A DNA stretch of 64,000 nt from Mycolicibacterium tusciae (GTDB lineage: Bacteria > Actinomycetota > Actinomycetes > Mycobacteriales > Mycobacteriaceae). The notes under the pieces are model-generated. The model ran no database searches and was not told the origin of the DNA. It was given only the letters and a program-made list of their open reading frames with translations. The translations under genes were made by a program, and so were the position numbers. Positions 44,654 to 54,569 of this stretch are shown piece after piece. Where the stretch lies: positions 62,001-126,000 of the forward strand of contig NZ_MVIM01000001.1 of NCBI RefSeq assembly GCF_002086795.1. The letters are read 5' to 3'. Numbering within the stretch: position 1 is the stretch's first letter; the number at the start of each line of letters is the position of its first letter.

Positions 44654-44995
44654 CTAACGCCAGCCGTCGGCCGCCTTGGCCGCACGCATCAGCGCGTCGC
44701 ACAGTTGCCGCAACTCGGTGCCGTCCGCACCCTCTTCAACGGCGGTCGATACGTCCTCGGCGGCACATCTGACCTGGTAGACGCGGTCGGCGAGCTCCGC
44801 GGCCTCGTCGGCGGTCAGCACCACCGCATCGGGTGCAAGTGAGGTGCCCCTGACGACGGATCGCTGTTCGTAGGCCCGCTGACGACACGACTGCCTGCAG
44901 TACTGCCTGCGTCGGCCCAGCCCGGCATCTGCGACTTCACGCCCGCACCAGCGACAGGGTTGAGACCGTCGGCGGTTCGACAACACGGTGACCAC
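44654..44995 (-). CDS. small zinc-finger protein next to rbpA (Rv2049c-like)
   Basis: The 113-aa protein begins with a Cys4-type motif (PCRWCGREV, then YCRQSCRQRAY) followed by helices with acidic residues. M. tuberculosis has a short conserved hypothetical, Rv2049c, at this position beside rbpA, as I recall. The function is unknown. GTG 44995 fits a leaderless promoter. Confidence 0.72.
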   Translation of the reverse strand: MVTVLSNRRRSQPCRWCGREVADAGLGRRRQYCRQSCRQRAYEQRSVVRGTSLAPDAVVLTADEAAELADRVYQVRCAAEDVSTAVEEGADGTELRQLCDALMRAAKAADGWR

Positions 44996-45002
44996 GGACC
45001 CG

Positions 45003-45008
45003 ACTGTA
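45003..45008 (-). promoter_or_regulatory. -10 element for leaderless Rv2049c-like gene
   Basis: TACAGT on the minus strand lies 7 bases before GTG 44995. On the opposite strand TATCAT (45033-45038) may serve rbpA. Confidence 0.4.
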
Positions 45009-45118
45009 AACCGGCGGATACGGGAATCCCGGTATCATCAAAGGCCGAGTCGGGAACTGCGTGTCGTGCCGCTGCGTTGTTTCTCCGGACAACTTGCATT
45101 GATTGAGGAGTGTGGACC

Positions 45119-45454
45119 ATGGCTGATCGCGTCTTGAGAGGCAGTCGCCTCGGGGCCGTGAGCTACGAGACCGACCGCAACCACGACCTAGCGCCGCGTC
45201 AGGTTGCTCGTTACCGCACCGACAACGGCGAGGAGTTCGACGTCCCGTTCGCCGACGACGCCGAGATCCCCCACGCCTGGCTGTGCCGCAACGGCATGGA
45301 GGGCACCCTGATCGAGGGCGACGCGCCCGAGCCGAAGAAGACTAAGCCGCCGCGTACCCACTGGGACATGCTCCTGGAGCGCCGCTCGGTCGATGAACTC
45401 GAGGAACTGCTCAAGGAGCGCCTCGACATCATCAAGGCTCGCCGCCGGGGCTAG
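45119..45454 (+). CDS. rbpA: RNA polymerase-binding protein RbpA
   Basis: The 111-aa length is exactly that of mycobacterial RbpA. MADRVLRGSRLGAVSYETDRN is the N-terminal arm that reaches the polymerase, followed by the core domain (ARYRTDNGEEFDVPFADDAEIPHAWLC) and the C-terminal sigma-interaction helix (HWDMLLERRSVDELEELL). It stabilises the sigmaA/sigmaB promoter open complex and contributes to rifampicin tolerance. ATG 45119 is preceded by GAGGAG. It ends 7 bases from ppm1, convergently. Confidence 0.96.
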   Translation: MADRVLRGSRLGAVSYETDRNHDLAPRQVARYRTDNGEEFDVPFADDAEIPHAWLCRNGMEGTLIEGDAPEPKKTKPPRTHWDMLLERRSVDELEELLKERLDIIKARRRG

Positions 45455-45461
45455 CTGGCGG

Positions 45462-46238
45462 CTAGCGCGTCACGCCACGGCCGCGGGCGCGATCGAGACG
45501 CCCGCGGAAACCCCATTCCGCGACCTTGAACAGCGCCTCGCGGATGTTGGAACCGCTCATCTTCGACTGGCCGAACTCACGCTCGGTGAACGTGATCGGC
45601 ACCTCGACGACGACGAACCCGTTGTTGATGGTGCGCCAGGTCAGGTCGATCTGGAAGCAATAGCCCTTCGAGTCGACCGTTGACAGGTCGATTTTCTCCA
45701 GCACCTCGCGCCGGTATGCGCGGTACCCGGCGGTGATGTCGTGGATGTCGACACCCAGCAGGATGCGCGAGTAGCCGTTGGCGGTCCTGGACAGAACCAG
45801 TCGCTTTCGCGGCCAGTTGCGGACTTCCCCACCCTTGACGTACCGCGAGCCGATCACCAGGTCGGCACCGTTGTCGATACGGTCGAGCAGCCGGTGCAGT
45901 TGTTCGGGCGGATGGCTGCCGTCGGCATCCATCTCGACCAGTACGCCGTAACCGCGCCCGAGGCCCCACTCGAAGCCGGCGAGATACGCCGCTCCGAGGC
46001 CACCCTTGCCGGCGCGGTTCATCACATGCACTCGGTCTGGATCGGCGAGCGCAAACTCGTTGGCCAGCTCGCCGGTGCCATCTGGGCTGCCGTCATCGAC
46101 GACCAGGATGTGCACGTCGGGACACGCGTCCTGGACGCGTCCGACGATCAACGGAAGGTTTTCCCGCTCGTTGTACGTGGGGATGATGACCAGCGTGCGC
46201 TGACTTGGGCGATCCCCGGGGCCCGGGCCCGTCGTCAT
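45462..46238 (-). CDS. ppm1: polyprenol monophosphomannose synthase (Dpm1-type)
   Basis: The 258-aa GT2 glycosyltransferase has the nucleotide-sugar site [27 protein letters not shown], and the DxD-like [12 protein letters not shown], plus a C-terminal amphipathic region without transmembrane helices. It transfers mannose from GDP-mannose to polyprenol phosphate, the donor for outer lipoglycan and protein mannosylation. ATG 46238 overlaps lnt by ATGA. In M. tuberculosis this domain is fused to Lnt; here it is a separate gene. Confidence 0.93.
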   Translation of the reverse strand: MTTGPGPGDRPSQRTLVIIPTYNERENLPLIVGRVQDACPDVHILVVDDGSPDGTGELANEFALADPDRVHVMNRAGKGGLGAAYLAGFEWGLGRGYGVLVEMDADGSHPPEQLHRLLDRIDNGADLVIGSRYVKGGEVRNWPRKRLVLSRTANGYSRILLGVDIHDITAGYRAYRREVLEKIDLSTVDSKGYCFQIDLTWRTINNGFVVVEVPITFTEREFGQSKMSGSNIREALFKVAEWGFRGRLDRARGRGVTR

Positions 46239-47932
46239 TTAGCTCCTCTACCTTTCGTCGACGTTCCTAGCCGACGGACGAAACTCCCATTGTGCAGCAT
46301 TGCGGCGATCAGAGCTCCAACGCCGATTGCGGCCAGCACTCCCTCGACCAGCGGACCCCACCGTGTCGCCGCCGTGAGCTGGGTCTTCAGCCGGACCTGG
46401 GCGTCGAGGTAGGCGGGCTCGAAGAACTCGGTGCGGGCAAGCTCACGTCCATCGGGCGCGATGACCGCGCTGATACCGGTCGTTCCGGCGACAACGACGT
46501 AGCGGTCGTGTTCGACGGCGCGCAACCGCGCGAAGGCGAGTTGTTGTCGGCTCATCGCCTCATCGAAGGTGGCGTTGTTGGTGGGGACGGCCAGGATCTG
46601 CGCCCCATTTCGCACCGACTCGCGGGTGGCGCGGTCAAAGATCACCTCCCAGCACGTGGCGACCCCGATGGGTACGCCCGCGGCGTGCACCACACCGTTG
46701 CCGCTGCCGGGGATGAAATAGCCGGCCCGGTCGGCGTATGGCGACAACAGGCGGAAGAAGCTGCGCCACGGCAGGTATTCGCCGAACGGCTGGACGATCT
46801 GTTTGTCGTGACGTTCGTCCGGACCGGTTTCGGGGTTCCACACGATGACCGAATTGTTCGAGACCGGGTTGTCCCTGGTGTAGCCCGGCGCCGCCACCAC
46901 ACTTCCGACCAGGATCGGTGCGTCGATGGCGTCCGCCGCCGCCGAGATCTCCGCGTTCGCGTCTGGATTGGCCAGCGGGTCGATATCTGAGGAGTTTTCC
47001 GGCCAGATGACGAACATCGGCTGCTGTGCCCGGCCCGCGCGCACATCGTCGGCCAGCCGTTCCGTTTCTCGGACGTGGTTGTCCAGGACCGCGCGCCGCT
47101 GGGCGTTGAATTCCAGGCCGAGTCTGGGCACGTTCCCCTGAACCGCGGCTACCGTGACCGGCTGTTCGTCGTCCGCACTCATGCCCGAGTGCCGGACTTG
47201 CGGCCCGGTGAGCGCGGTCAGCAACAGGACGACGGTGACGCATGCCCCGGGGATCACCACCGCAGGCGGCCTTGCGGTCCTGGCACTGCCTGACCGCCAC
47301 CACTTCACGATCTCCAGAGTGATTGCGGCCAAGCTGAATCCGATCAGCACGACGGCGAAGGACAACAACGGTGCGCCGCCCACCTGTACCAGTGATACCA
47401 GCGGCCCTTCGGTCTGGCTGTAGGCCACGACGCCCCAAGGGAATCCGCCGAAGGGCACGGTCGACTTGAGCCACTCCTGCGCGGCCCACAGCCCCGCGAA
47501 CCACAGTGGCCAGCCCGGCAGCCGCCGGACAGTGACCGCCAGCGCGCCGAACAGGGCGGGAAAAAGTGCCTCGAGCATGCACAGCGCCAGCCACGGAACC
47601 GGACCGACGAACCCGCTGATCCACGGCAGCAACGGTAGGTAGAAGGTCAACCCGAAAAGGAATCCGTAGCCGAATCCGCCTGCGACAGTGGTTGTTTCGC
47701 GGGTCAGCACCCATGACAGCAACGCGAACGCCACGAAAGCCAGGTACCACCAGCCGAACGGCGGGAAGCTCAGGCACAGCGCCAGACCGGCCACGATCGC
47801 GACGCCCAGCTGGGGCAGGCGGTCGATCACAGCGTGACCGAACCGCTTTGCGCGCGAACGACGCTCGGCCGGTTCGTCGGCCACGTCGTCGGCGTCGTCG
47901 TCGAGGGTGGCGGGACGCACGTCGTCAGCCAT
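46235..47932 (-). CDS. lnt: apolipoprotein N-acyltransferase
   Basis: The 565-aa membrane enzyme has N-terminal helices (residues ~40-245) and a nitrilase-type catalytic domain with Glu312 (WPENSS), Lys377 ([13 protein letters not shown]) and Cys427 (VATCWEVIF), the Lnt triad. It N-acylates lipoproteins, the last step of their maturation. ATG 47932 overlaps the amidohydrolase end by 8 bases; a longer open frame to 48241 lies within that gene and is rejected. It also anchors Ppm1 at the membrane in mycobacteria. Confidence 0.92.
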   Translation of the reverse strand: MADDVRPATLDDDADDVADEPAERRSRAKRFGHAVIDRLPQLGVAIVAGLALCLSFPPFGWWYLAFVAFALLSWVLTRETTTVAGGFGYGFLFGLTFYLPLLPWISGFVGPVPWLALCMLEALFPALFGALAVTVRRLPGWPLWFAGLWAAQEWLKSTVPFGGFPWGVVAYSQTEGPLVSLVQVGGAPLLSFAVVLIGFSLAAITLEIVKWWRSGSARTARPPAVVIPGACVTVVLLLTALTGPQVRHSGMSADDEQPVTVAAVQGNVPRLGLEFNAQRRAVLDNHVRETERLADDVRAGRAQQPMFVIWPENSSDIDPLANPDANAEISAAADAIDAPILVGSVVAAPGYTRDNPVSNNSVIVWNPETGPDERHDKQIVQPFGEYLPWRSFFRLLSPYADRAGYFIPGSGNGVVHAAGVPIGVATCWEVIFDRATRESVRNGAQILAVPTNNATFDEAMSRQQLAFARLRAVEHDRYVVVAGTTGISAVIAPDGRELARTEFFEPAYLDAQVRLKTQLTAATRWGPLVEGVLAAIGVGALIAAMLHNGSFVRRLGTSTKGRGAK

Positions 47933-49523
47933 GGATGACGACACCTCGGTGCACGGTTTGGCGACAGCGCGGCATTGCGTCGTCGAGTCGAGGTAGCGCG
48001 GGTACGCGTGAGCGTGCATCGGTCGACCAGCGCTGCACCGCAGCAGACCCGGACTGGCTGGGCGCGCTGACCTCGAGCTCGTCGGCGTCCCAGACGGCGT
48101 AGCTTGCCGGGGCGCCGGGCACCAGGGTGCCGGTCGCGCCGTCCCGCACGCCGGCGGCGCGCCATGCGCCACGGGTGGCCGCGGCAAACGCAGCACGCGC
48201 GGACAGTGCGCTACCCGGAGTCTGATGCTGTGTCGCCGCACGTATCGTCGCCCACGGATTCATGCTGGTGACGGGGCTGTCGGAGCCGAAAGCGAGTGGC
48301 ACGCCTTGGGATGCTAGCAGCGCAAACGGATTCAACGATCTTGACCGCTCGGCCCCGAGGCGCTGGGCGTACATGCCGTGTCCGCCACCCCACAGCGCGT
48401 CGAAATTGGGCTGCATGCTGGCGAGCACTCCCCACACTCCGAGCCGGTGCGCCTGATCCTCGGTCACCATCTCCAGGTGTTCGAGGCGGTGTCCGCACGC
48501 GGCGACCGCGGGTGCGCCGAATCGGTCTACGACGCGCTCGAACGCATCGACCACGGCGCCGACGGCCGCGTCGCCGATCACGTGGAACCCCGCGGTGATC
48601 CGCGCTTCCGTACAGGCACCCAGATGTGCCGCGATCGCGTCGGTATCGAGATACGCGTTGCCGCACCAGTCTGGCGCGTCGCGGTAGGGGCGGTGCAGCC
48701 ACGCGGTGCGTGAGCCGAGCGCACCGTCGACGAACAGGTCGCCGGCCAGTCCCCGGGTACCGGTGCGTGCGATCAGATCCCGCGCTTCGGCGGCGCTGCT
48801 CACCGCCTCACCCCAGTAGCCGACGACCTCGACACCGTGCTCGATGCCACGCACCTCGTTCCAGTCGTCGAGGCCACCGATTTCCGGGCCCGCGCATTCG
48901 TGTACCGCGACGATGCCGAGTGCGGCGGCGGCATCCAGGGCGGCCAGCTGCGCGTGCCGTCGCTGCTCGGTGGTCAGCCCGTCGCGTGCGGCCGCGCGGA
49001 CCAAATGGTGTGCGTCGGCGGTGAGCGGCTGTTCGGTGGAAAAACCGTGCGCGCCCTCCAGGCCGGGTGCGAGTCGTCGCAGTGCGGTCGAGGCGGCGGC
49101 GGAGTGGACGTCGACCCGGGCCAGGTATGCGGGCCTGTCGCCGACCGCTTCATCGATATCGGCGGTGCTCGGCGGGGTCCGCTCGGGCCAGCCGGATTCA
49201 TCCCAGCCATGCCCCCATACCGCACCTTTCGGGTGGGCACGGGCGTAGTCACCGAGCAGTTGCAGGCAGTGCCGCAGCGAGGTCGCGCGCCGCAGGTCCA
49301 GCCCGATCAGGGTCAGTCCGCTCGCGGTGAGGTGGACGTGGCTGTCGACGAACGCCGGCGCGACGAAGGCGCCATCCAGGTCGACGATCTGCGCGTCGGG
49401 ATACTGCGCGCGGCCCACGTCGTCACTGCCCAGCCACGCCACGACCCCGTCGCGCACCGCCAGTGCGGACGCGTCGGGCATCGCCGGGCTGTGCACCCGG
49501 CCGTTCAGGAGGAGGGTCGTCAC
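47925..49523 (-). CDS. YtcJ-like amidohydrolase
   Basis: The 532-aa enzyme fits the amidohydrolase_3 family: [17 protein letters not shown] (metal-binding HxH), a [11 protein letters not shown] segment, and the C-terminal [19 protein letters not shown]. It should hydrolyse an amide or related bond with zinc; the substrate is unknown. It starts at GTG 49523 directly after fxsA ends and overlaps lnt by 8 bases. M. tuberculosis has an equivalent (Rv2052c) here, as I recall. Confidence 0.85.
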   Translation of the reverse strand: MTTLLLNGRVHSPAMPDASALAVRDGVVAWLGSDDVGRAQYPDAQIVDLDGAFVAPAFVDSHVHLTASGLTLIGLDLRRATSLRHCLQLLGDYARAHPKGAVWGHGWDESGWPERTPPSTADIDEAVGDRPAYLARVDVHSAAASTALRRLAPGLEGAHGFSTEQPLTADAHHLVRAAARDGLTTEQRRHAQLAALDAAAALGIVAVHECAGPEIGGLDDWNEVRGIEHGVEVVGYWGEAVSSAAEARDLIARTGTRGLAGDLFVDGALGSRTAWLHRPYRDAPDWCGNAYLDTDAIAAHLGACTEARITAGFHVIGDAAVGAVVDAFERVVDRFGAPAVAACGHRLEHLEMVTEDQAHRLGVWGVLASMQPNFDALWGGGHGMYAQRLGAERSRSLNPFALLASQGVPLAFGSDSPVTSMNPWATIRAATQHQTPGSALSARAAFAAATRGAWRAAGVRDGATGTLVPGAPASYAVWDADELEVSAPSQSGSAAVQRWSTDARSRVPALPRLDDAMPRCRQTVHRGVVIHG

Positions 49524-50036
49524 TTAGTCGGGTTTGCGCTCCACGGCAGCAGGCTCGATTGGGGGCACTCTCCTCGCAAGCTGGGGGCCCACCCGCTCGC
49601 GGGGGACGGTGACATCGATGACCTCGCCGTCAATGTAGTCACCGCGCGGCGCCCGGTAACCGGCAGCACTCGCGACGGTGATCAGCGGCATGCGACGCGC
49701 GGCCATGGCCGACACCATCGGACGCGCGGCCGCCCGTGTCGGCGGCAGCAGGAGGAGGGCGCCGATGACGGAGCTGGCCAAACCCGGGATGACGACGAGC
49801 ACGGTGCCCAGCGCGACCAGCACGCTGTCGGCCGCCGCCCCGTGCATCGAGGCCGGGTCGATGCCGGAGCGCAGCCGTCGAAAATGCCGTTTGACCTGGG
49901 ATCCGGCCAGCGCTATGCCGATTATGAAGGTGCCGAGCAGCAGCAACATCGTCCAGCCGAAGCCGATCGTCGACACCAGCGCGACGATCACCGCCAGCTC
50001 GATGACCCAATACAGAACAAGCAGCCGCATCGCCAT
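49524..50036 (-). CDS. fxsA: FxsA-like membrane protein
   Basis: The 170-aa protein has the FxsA pattern: two N-terminal helices (LVLYWVIELAVIVALV, TMLLLLGTFIIGIALAG), then LVALGTVLVVIPGLASSVIGALLLLPPTR and a soluble tail ending VERKPD. FxsA overproduction in E. coli offsets phage-F exclusion, but the cell function is unknown. The start could also be ATG 50030 or GTG 50057. The position matches Rv2053c. Confidence 0.85.
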   Translation of the reverse strand: MAMRLLVLYWVIELAVIVALVSTIGFGWTMLLLLGTFIIGIALAGSQVKRHFRRLRSGIDPASMHGAAADSVLVALGTVLVVIPGLASSVIGALLLLPPTRAAARPMVSAMAARRMPLITVASAAGYRAPRGDYIDGEVIDVTVPRERVGPQLARRVPPIEPAAVERKPD

Positions 50037-50075
50037 GCAATGGACAACGTACGGCACGCCGCCCCGGTTCCAGGC

Positions 50076-50462
50076 CTAGGCGGGCTTCACCTCGATGGCG
50101 CTGTGCACCTTGTCGATGCCCCCGCGGACGATCGCCTGCGGTATCCACCACCATGCGTGCCACCAGTACTTCTTGGTGACCATGTCGAAGACGCGTCGAT
50201 TCTCGGATTTGGGCAGGTTCCGCGCCACTGCCTCGACCGGCTCGCCCTTTGGCTTGTTGCCGATTGCGTAGGCCCGCTGAATGGTGACCCGCGGCGTGTT
50301 GTTGATGCGCTTGGTCTTCCACGAGCCGTCGTCGGTCGATATGAGCAGTTTGCCGTCTTTGTAGACGCCCCATACGGTCGTCGGCTTCGGCCGGCCGTCC
50401 TTGGTGTAGGTGGTCAGCAGCATGTACTTCGACCGTGCGATGTCTTCAAACGTGTCTGCCAT
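50076..50462 (-). CDS. PPOX-class, probably F420-dependent, oxidoreductase (copy 2)
   Basis: The 128-aa split-barrel protein contains the same conserved landmarks as the neighbouring copy: ADTFEDIARSKYMLLTTYTKDGRPKP, then DGSWKTKRINNTPRVTI. Such proteins bind F420, FMN or heme. It is 73 bases downstream of the paralogue at 50536-50916. ATG 50462 is the start. Confidence 0.8.
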   Translation of the reverse strand: MADTFEDIARSKYMLLTTYTKDGRPKPTTVWGVYKDGKLLISTDDGSWKTKRINNTPRVTIQRAYAIGNKPKGEPVEAVARNLPKSENRRVFDMVTKKYWWHAWWWIPQAIVRGGIDKVHSAIEVKPA

Positions 50463-50535
50463 GGGGTCCGTTCTTTCGATGCCCAAACGATGCACAAGCA
50501 TACCCAGGCGTGGTGCCGCTGAAACGGTGCGCCGG

Positions 50536-50916
50536 CTACGGCGCTTTCAGTTCGATGGTCACGTTGTTCTTCATGCCACCGCGCAGCTTCGAGAAGACGT
50601 TGAACGTCTTGCCCAACAGACCGTAGCGCTTTCCGATCAAGTCGTATGTGGTGGCGTTGGCCGATTTGTCCAGGATCCTCGCCACGGCCTCGACCGCTTC
50701 ACCCTTCGGGTTGCCACTGCGGTCGCACTCCGCGATCGTCACGCGCGGGGTGTTCCGAATGCGTTTGACCTTCCACGACTTCTCCTGCGTGATGACGAGG
50801 AGACGATCGCCGTCCGGGGGCGCCCAGACCGCGGTGGGCTTGGGTCGACCGTCCTTGGTGAATGTGGTCAGCAGGATGTATTCCGATTTCGCAATGTCGG
50901 CGAAGGTCGTTGGCAT
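50536..50916 (-). CDS. PPOX-class, probably F420-dependent, oxidoreductase (copy 1)
   Basis: The 126-aa paralogue shares the pattern PTTFADIAKSEYILLTTFTKDGRPKP and EKSWKVKRIRNTPRVTI with copy 2. It resembles Rv2061c, which borders cobN in M. tuberculosis as I recall. ATG 50916 lies 17 bases after cobN ends. A longer frame to 51246 runs inside cobN and is rejected. Confidence 0.82.
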   Translation of the reverse strand: MPTTFADIAKSEYILLTTFTKDGRPKPTAVWAPPDGDRLLVITQEKSWKVKRIRNTPRVTIAECDRSGNPKGEAVEAVARILDKSANATTYDLIGKRYGLLGKTFNVFSKLRGGMKNNVTIELKAP

Positions 50917-50933
50917 GGGTCCAAAGGTAGCCG

Positions 50934-53900
50934 TCAGCCTTCGAGGTCGCCTTCGGTCTCCAGCAGCACCTGCCGCAGCCCGTCGAGCGTCGCCTGATCG
51001 GGCTGCGCCCACATGCCGCGGCCCGCCGCCTCCAGCAGCCGTTCGGCCATGCCGTGCAGGGCCCACGGATTCGACTCCGCCATGAACTTGCGGTTGTCGT
51101 CGTCGAGGACGTACTCGGCCGACAGCCGCTCGTACATCCAGTCGGCCATCACGCCGGCGGTCGCGTCGTAGCCGAACAGGTAGTCGACGGTCGCAGCCAT
51201 CTCGAAGGCGCCCTTGTACCCGTGTCGCCGCATCGCGTTGATCCACCGGGGGTTGACGACGCGGGCGCGGAACACGCGGGCGGTCTCCTCCGAAAGGGTC
51301 CGGGTGCGGACTGCGTCGGGCCGGGTGTTGTCGCCGATGTAGGCGGCGGGCGCCTTTCCGGTCAACGCGCGCACCGTCGCGACCATGCCACCGTGGTACT
51401 GGAAGTAGTCGTCGGAGTCGGCGATGTCGTGCTCGCGGGTGTCGGTGTTCTTGGCTGCGACCGCGATGCGACGGTAGTTCTGGTTCATGTCGTCGGCCGC
51501 GGGCCTGCCGTCCAAACCGCGGCCGTACGCGAAACCGCCCCAGGCGGTGTAAACCTGTGCGAGGTCGGCGTCGTCGCGCCAGTTGCGGCTGTCGATCAGT
51601 TGCAGCAGCCCGGCGCCGTAGGTACCCGGCTTGGAGCCGAATATTCTTGTGGTGGAACGCCTCTGGTCGCCATGCTCGGCCAGATCCGCCTGTGCGTGGG
51701 CGCGGATGTAGTTGTCCTCGGCGGCCTCATCGAGACCCGCGACGAGTTGTACCGCGTCGTCGAGCATCGTGACGACATGCGGGAAGGCGTCGCGGAAGAA
51801 ACCCGAGATGCGGACGGTCACGTCGATGCGCGGTCGGCCGAGTTCTGCCAGCTCGATCGGTTCCAGGTTCACCACGCGCCGCGACGCGTCGTCCCATACC
51901 GGCCGGACCCCCAGCAGCGCCAGCACTTCGGCGATGTCGTCGCCCGCGGTGCGCATGGCCGACGTTCCCCACACCGACAACCCGACCGAGCGCGGCCAGT
52001 CGCCGTGGTCCTCCCGGTAGCGCGTCAGCAGCGAATCCGCCATGGCCACACCGGTTTCCCACGCCAGCCGCGACGGCACCGCCTTCGGGTCGACCGAGTA
52101 GAAGTTGCGGCCGGTGGGCAGCACGTTGACCAGGCCGCGCAGTGGTGAACCCGAAGGACCGGCCGGGGTGAAGCGGCCATCGAGCGCGCGCAGGATCTGC
52201 GGGATCTCGGCTTCGGTGCCCGCCAGCCGCGGCACCACCTCGGTGGCCGCGAAGCGCAGGATCGCCGCGACGTCGGCGTCGTCGGTGATGGCGTTGACGG
52301 CGCCGGGATCCCATCCCGAGTCTGCAAGTGCCACAACGAGTCCGCGGGCCTGCGCCTCGGCGCTGTCGACCGCGGCGCGTTCGTCGTGTCCGTCCTCGGC
52401 CAGGCCGAGGGCCTGTCGAAGTCCGGGCACGCTCTGTTCGCCGCCGAACAGCTGGCGCGCGCGCAGGATCGCGAGCACCAGGTCGATTTCAGCCTCACCC
52501 GTGGGCTTTTCACCCAGGATGTGCAGTCCGTCGCGGATTTGGACGTCCTTGATCTCGCACAGCCAGCCGTCGACATGCAGCAGCATGTCGTCGAACGAGT
52601 CCTCGTCGGGCCGGTCCTCGAGCCCGAGGTCGTGATCCATCTTGGCGGCCCGCATGAGCGTCCATATCTGCTGCCGGATGGCAGGCAGCTTGCCGGGGTC
52701 GAGCGCCGCGATGTTGGCGTGCTCGTCGAGCAGCTGTTCCAGGCGCGCGATGTCGCCGTAGGTTTCGGCCCTGGCCATCGGCGGAATCAGGTGATCCACG
52801 AGCGTGGCGTGGGCGCGGCGTTTGGCCTGTGTGCCCTCCCCTGGATCGTTGACCAGGAAGGGGTAGATCAGCGGCAGATCGCCGAGCGCGGCGTCGGTGC
52901 CGCAGGAGGACGACATGCCCAGCGTCTTACCCGGCAGCCATTCGAGGTTGCCGTGCTTGCCGAGGTGCACGACGGCGTCCGCGCCGAACATGACGTCGAG
53001 CCAACGGTAGGCGGCTAGATAGTGGTGGCTGGGCGGTAGATCGGGATCGTGGTAGATCGCGACCGGGTTCTCTCCGAAACCCCGTGGCGGCTGGACCATC
53101 AGCACCACGTTGCCCGCCCGCATTGCGGCGATCACGATCTCGCCATCGGGATCGTGACTGCGGTCGACGAACAACTCGCCGGGCGGCGGGCCCCAGTGTT
53201 CGACCATCGCGTCGGTGAGTTCGGCGGGCAGCGTGGCAAACCACTCCCGATACTCCTTGGCGGGCAAGCGGATCGGATTGCCGGCGAGCTGACCGTCGGT
53301 CAGCCAGTCGGCGTCCTGACCGCCGCGATCGATCAACGCGTGGATCAAGGCGTCCCCATCGCCCGCATCCAAGCCGGGGATGTCGTCGATCCGGTAACCG
53401 TGATCGCGCATCGCGCGCAGTAACGCGATCGCGCTGGCTGGCGTGTCGAGGCCGACGGCGTTGCCGATGCGCGCGTGTTTGGTCGGATACGCCGAGAACA
53501 CCAGCGCCACCTTTTTCTGGGGGGCTGCGATTGCGCGCAGCCGCGCGTGGCGCACCGCAAGACCCGCGACCCGGGCACATCGTTCCGGGTCGGCCGCATA
53601 GGAGATGAGGCCCTCGTCGTCAATCTCCTTGAACGAGAACGGGACCGTGATGATGCGGCCGTCGAACTCCGGCACGGCGACCTGGGTCGCCACGTCGAGT
53701 GGCGACATACCGTCGTCGTTGTCCTGCCATTGCGACCGCGAACTGGTCAGACACAGCCCCTGCAGGATCGGGATGTCGAGCGCGGCCAGATGCGCGACAT
53801 TCCAGGTGTCGTCGTTACCGCCGGCCGAGACGTTGGCAGGGGTGGACCCGCCGGCGGCCAGCACCGTGGTCACCAAACAGTCGGCGGTGCCGAGCAACTC

Positions 53901-54518
53901 CAGCAGCTCGGTGTCGGCGGTGCGCAATGACGCGCAGAACACGGGCAGTGCCCGTCCGCCGGCGTCGCCGATCGCCCGGCACAGCGCCTCGACATAGCCG
54001 GTGTTTCCGGCGAGATGCTGGGCGCGGTAGTACAGCACCGCGACGGTCGGCCCGTCGGCACCTTCGGACGGATACTCGAGGACGCCCCAGTTGGGTGTGG
54101 TGACCGGCGGTGCGAATCCGAAGCCGGTCATCATCAGCGTGTCGCAGAGAAACGCGTGCAGTTGCCGCAGGTTGTCGACACCGCCGTTGGCCAGGTAGAC
54201 GTGGGACTGCAGCGCAACACCGGCCGGCGTCGTGGAATGGCCCATCAGCTCGGCGTCCGGGGACTGCTCACCGCTGACCACGATCGTCGGCACACCGCTT
54301 GCCTCCAGCGTGTCGATGCCGTCTTGCCAGGCGCGGTAGCCGCCCAGAATGCGGACCACGACGATGTCGGCGCCACCGACGAGTTCGTCGAGTTCGCCGT
54401 CGACCAGCCGCGACGGATTGGCCCACCGATAGCCGGCGCCGCAGGCGCGGGCCGTGATGAGGTCGGTGTCAGACGTCGACAACAGCAAGACTGTCGGGGA
54501 TTGAGCCGGCTGAGTCAC
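50934..54518 (-). CDS. cobN: cobaltochelatase subunit CobN
   Basis: The 1194-aa protein has the CobN/magnesium-chelatase-H layout: KHGNLEWLPGKTLGMS (conserved chelatase motif), YPFLVNDPGEGTQAKRRAHA, LSVWGTSAMRTAGDDIAEVLALLG, and the C-terminal NPWALHGMAERLLEAA. It inserts Co2+ into hydrogenobyrinic acid a,c-diamide with ATP, together with CobS and CobT (not in the window). The start is GTG 54518; an ATG a few bases upstream is out of frame. It is transcribed away from the divergent AraC-type gene. Confidence 0.95.
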   Translation of the reverse strand: MTQPAQSPTVLLLSTSDTDLITARACGAGYRWANPSRLVDGELDELVGGADIVVVRILGGYRAWQDGIDTLEASGVPTIVVSGEQSPDAELMGHSTTPAGVALQSHVYLANGGVDNLRQLHAFLCDTLMMTGFGFAPPVTTPNWGVLEYPSEGADGPTVAVLYYRAQHLAGNTGYVEALCRAIGDAGGRALPVFCASLRTADTELLELLGTADCLVTTVLAAGGSTPANVSAGGNDDTWNVAHLAALDIPILQGLCLTSSRSQWQDNDDGMSPLDVATQVAVPEFDGRIITVPFSFKEIDDEGLISYAADPERCARVAGLAVRHARLRAIAAPQKKVALVFSAYPTKHARIGNAVGLDTPASAIALLRAMRDHGYRIDDIPGLDAGDGDALIHALIDRGGQDADWLTDGQLAGNPIRLPAKEYREWFATLPAELTDAMVEHWGPPPGELFVDRSHDPDGEIVIAAMRAGNVVLMVQPPRGFGENPVAIYHDPDLPPSHHYLAAYRWLDVMFGADAVVHLGKHGNLEWLPGKTLGMSSSCGTDAALGDLPLIYPFLVNDPGEGTQAKRRAHATLVDHLIPPMARAETYGDIARLEQLLDEHANIAALDPGKLPAIRQQIWTLMRAAKMDHDLGLEDRPDEDSFDDMLLHVDGWLCEIKDVQIRDGLHILGEKPTGEAEIDLVLAILRARQLFGGEQSVPGLRQALGLAEDGHDERAAVDSAEAQARGLVVALADSGWDPGAVNAITDDADVAAILRFAATEVVPRLAGTEAEIPQILRALDGRFTPAGPSGSPLRGLVNVLPTGRNFYSVDPKAVPSRLAWETGVAMADSLLTRYREDHGDWPRSVGLSVWGTSAMRTAGDDIAEVLALLGVRPVWDDASRRVVNLEPIELAELGRPRIDVTVRISGFFRDAFPHVVTMLDDAVQLVAGLDEAAEDNYIRAHAQADLAEHGDQRRSTTRIFGSKPGTYGAGLLQLIDSRNWRDDADLAQVYTAWGGFAYGRGLDGRPAADDMNQNYRRIAVAAKNTDTREHDIADSDDYFQYHGGMVATVRALTGKAPAAYIGDNTRPDAVRTRTLSEETARVFRARVVNPRWINAMRRHGYKGAFEMAATVDYLFGYDATAGVMADWMYERLSAEYVLDDDNRKFMAESNPWALHGMAERLLEAAGRGMWAQPDQATLDGLRQVLLETEGDLEG

Positions 54519-54556
54519 CCGTCATTACTACCCCACCCGGTCGAGCAGGCGCCGAC

Positions 54557-54562
54557 TACCGT
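54557..54562 (+). promoter_or_regulatory. -10 element for leaderless AraC-type gene
   Basis: TACCGT lies 7 bases before GTG 54570, supporting that start over ATG 54579. Confidence 0.45.
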
Positions 54563-54569
54563 GGGTGGG

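Noticed and set aside
46235-46238. frameshift splitting a fused lnt-ppm1
   Set aside because: Both products have proper ends, and the ATGA overlap is a normal gene junction.
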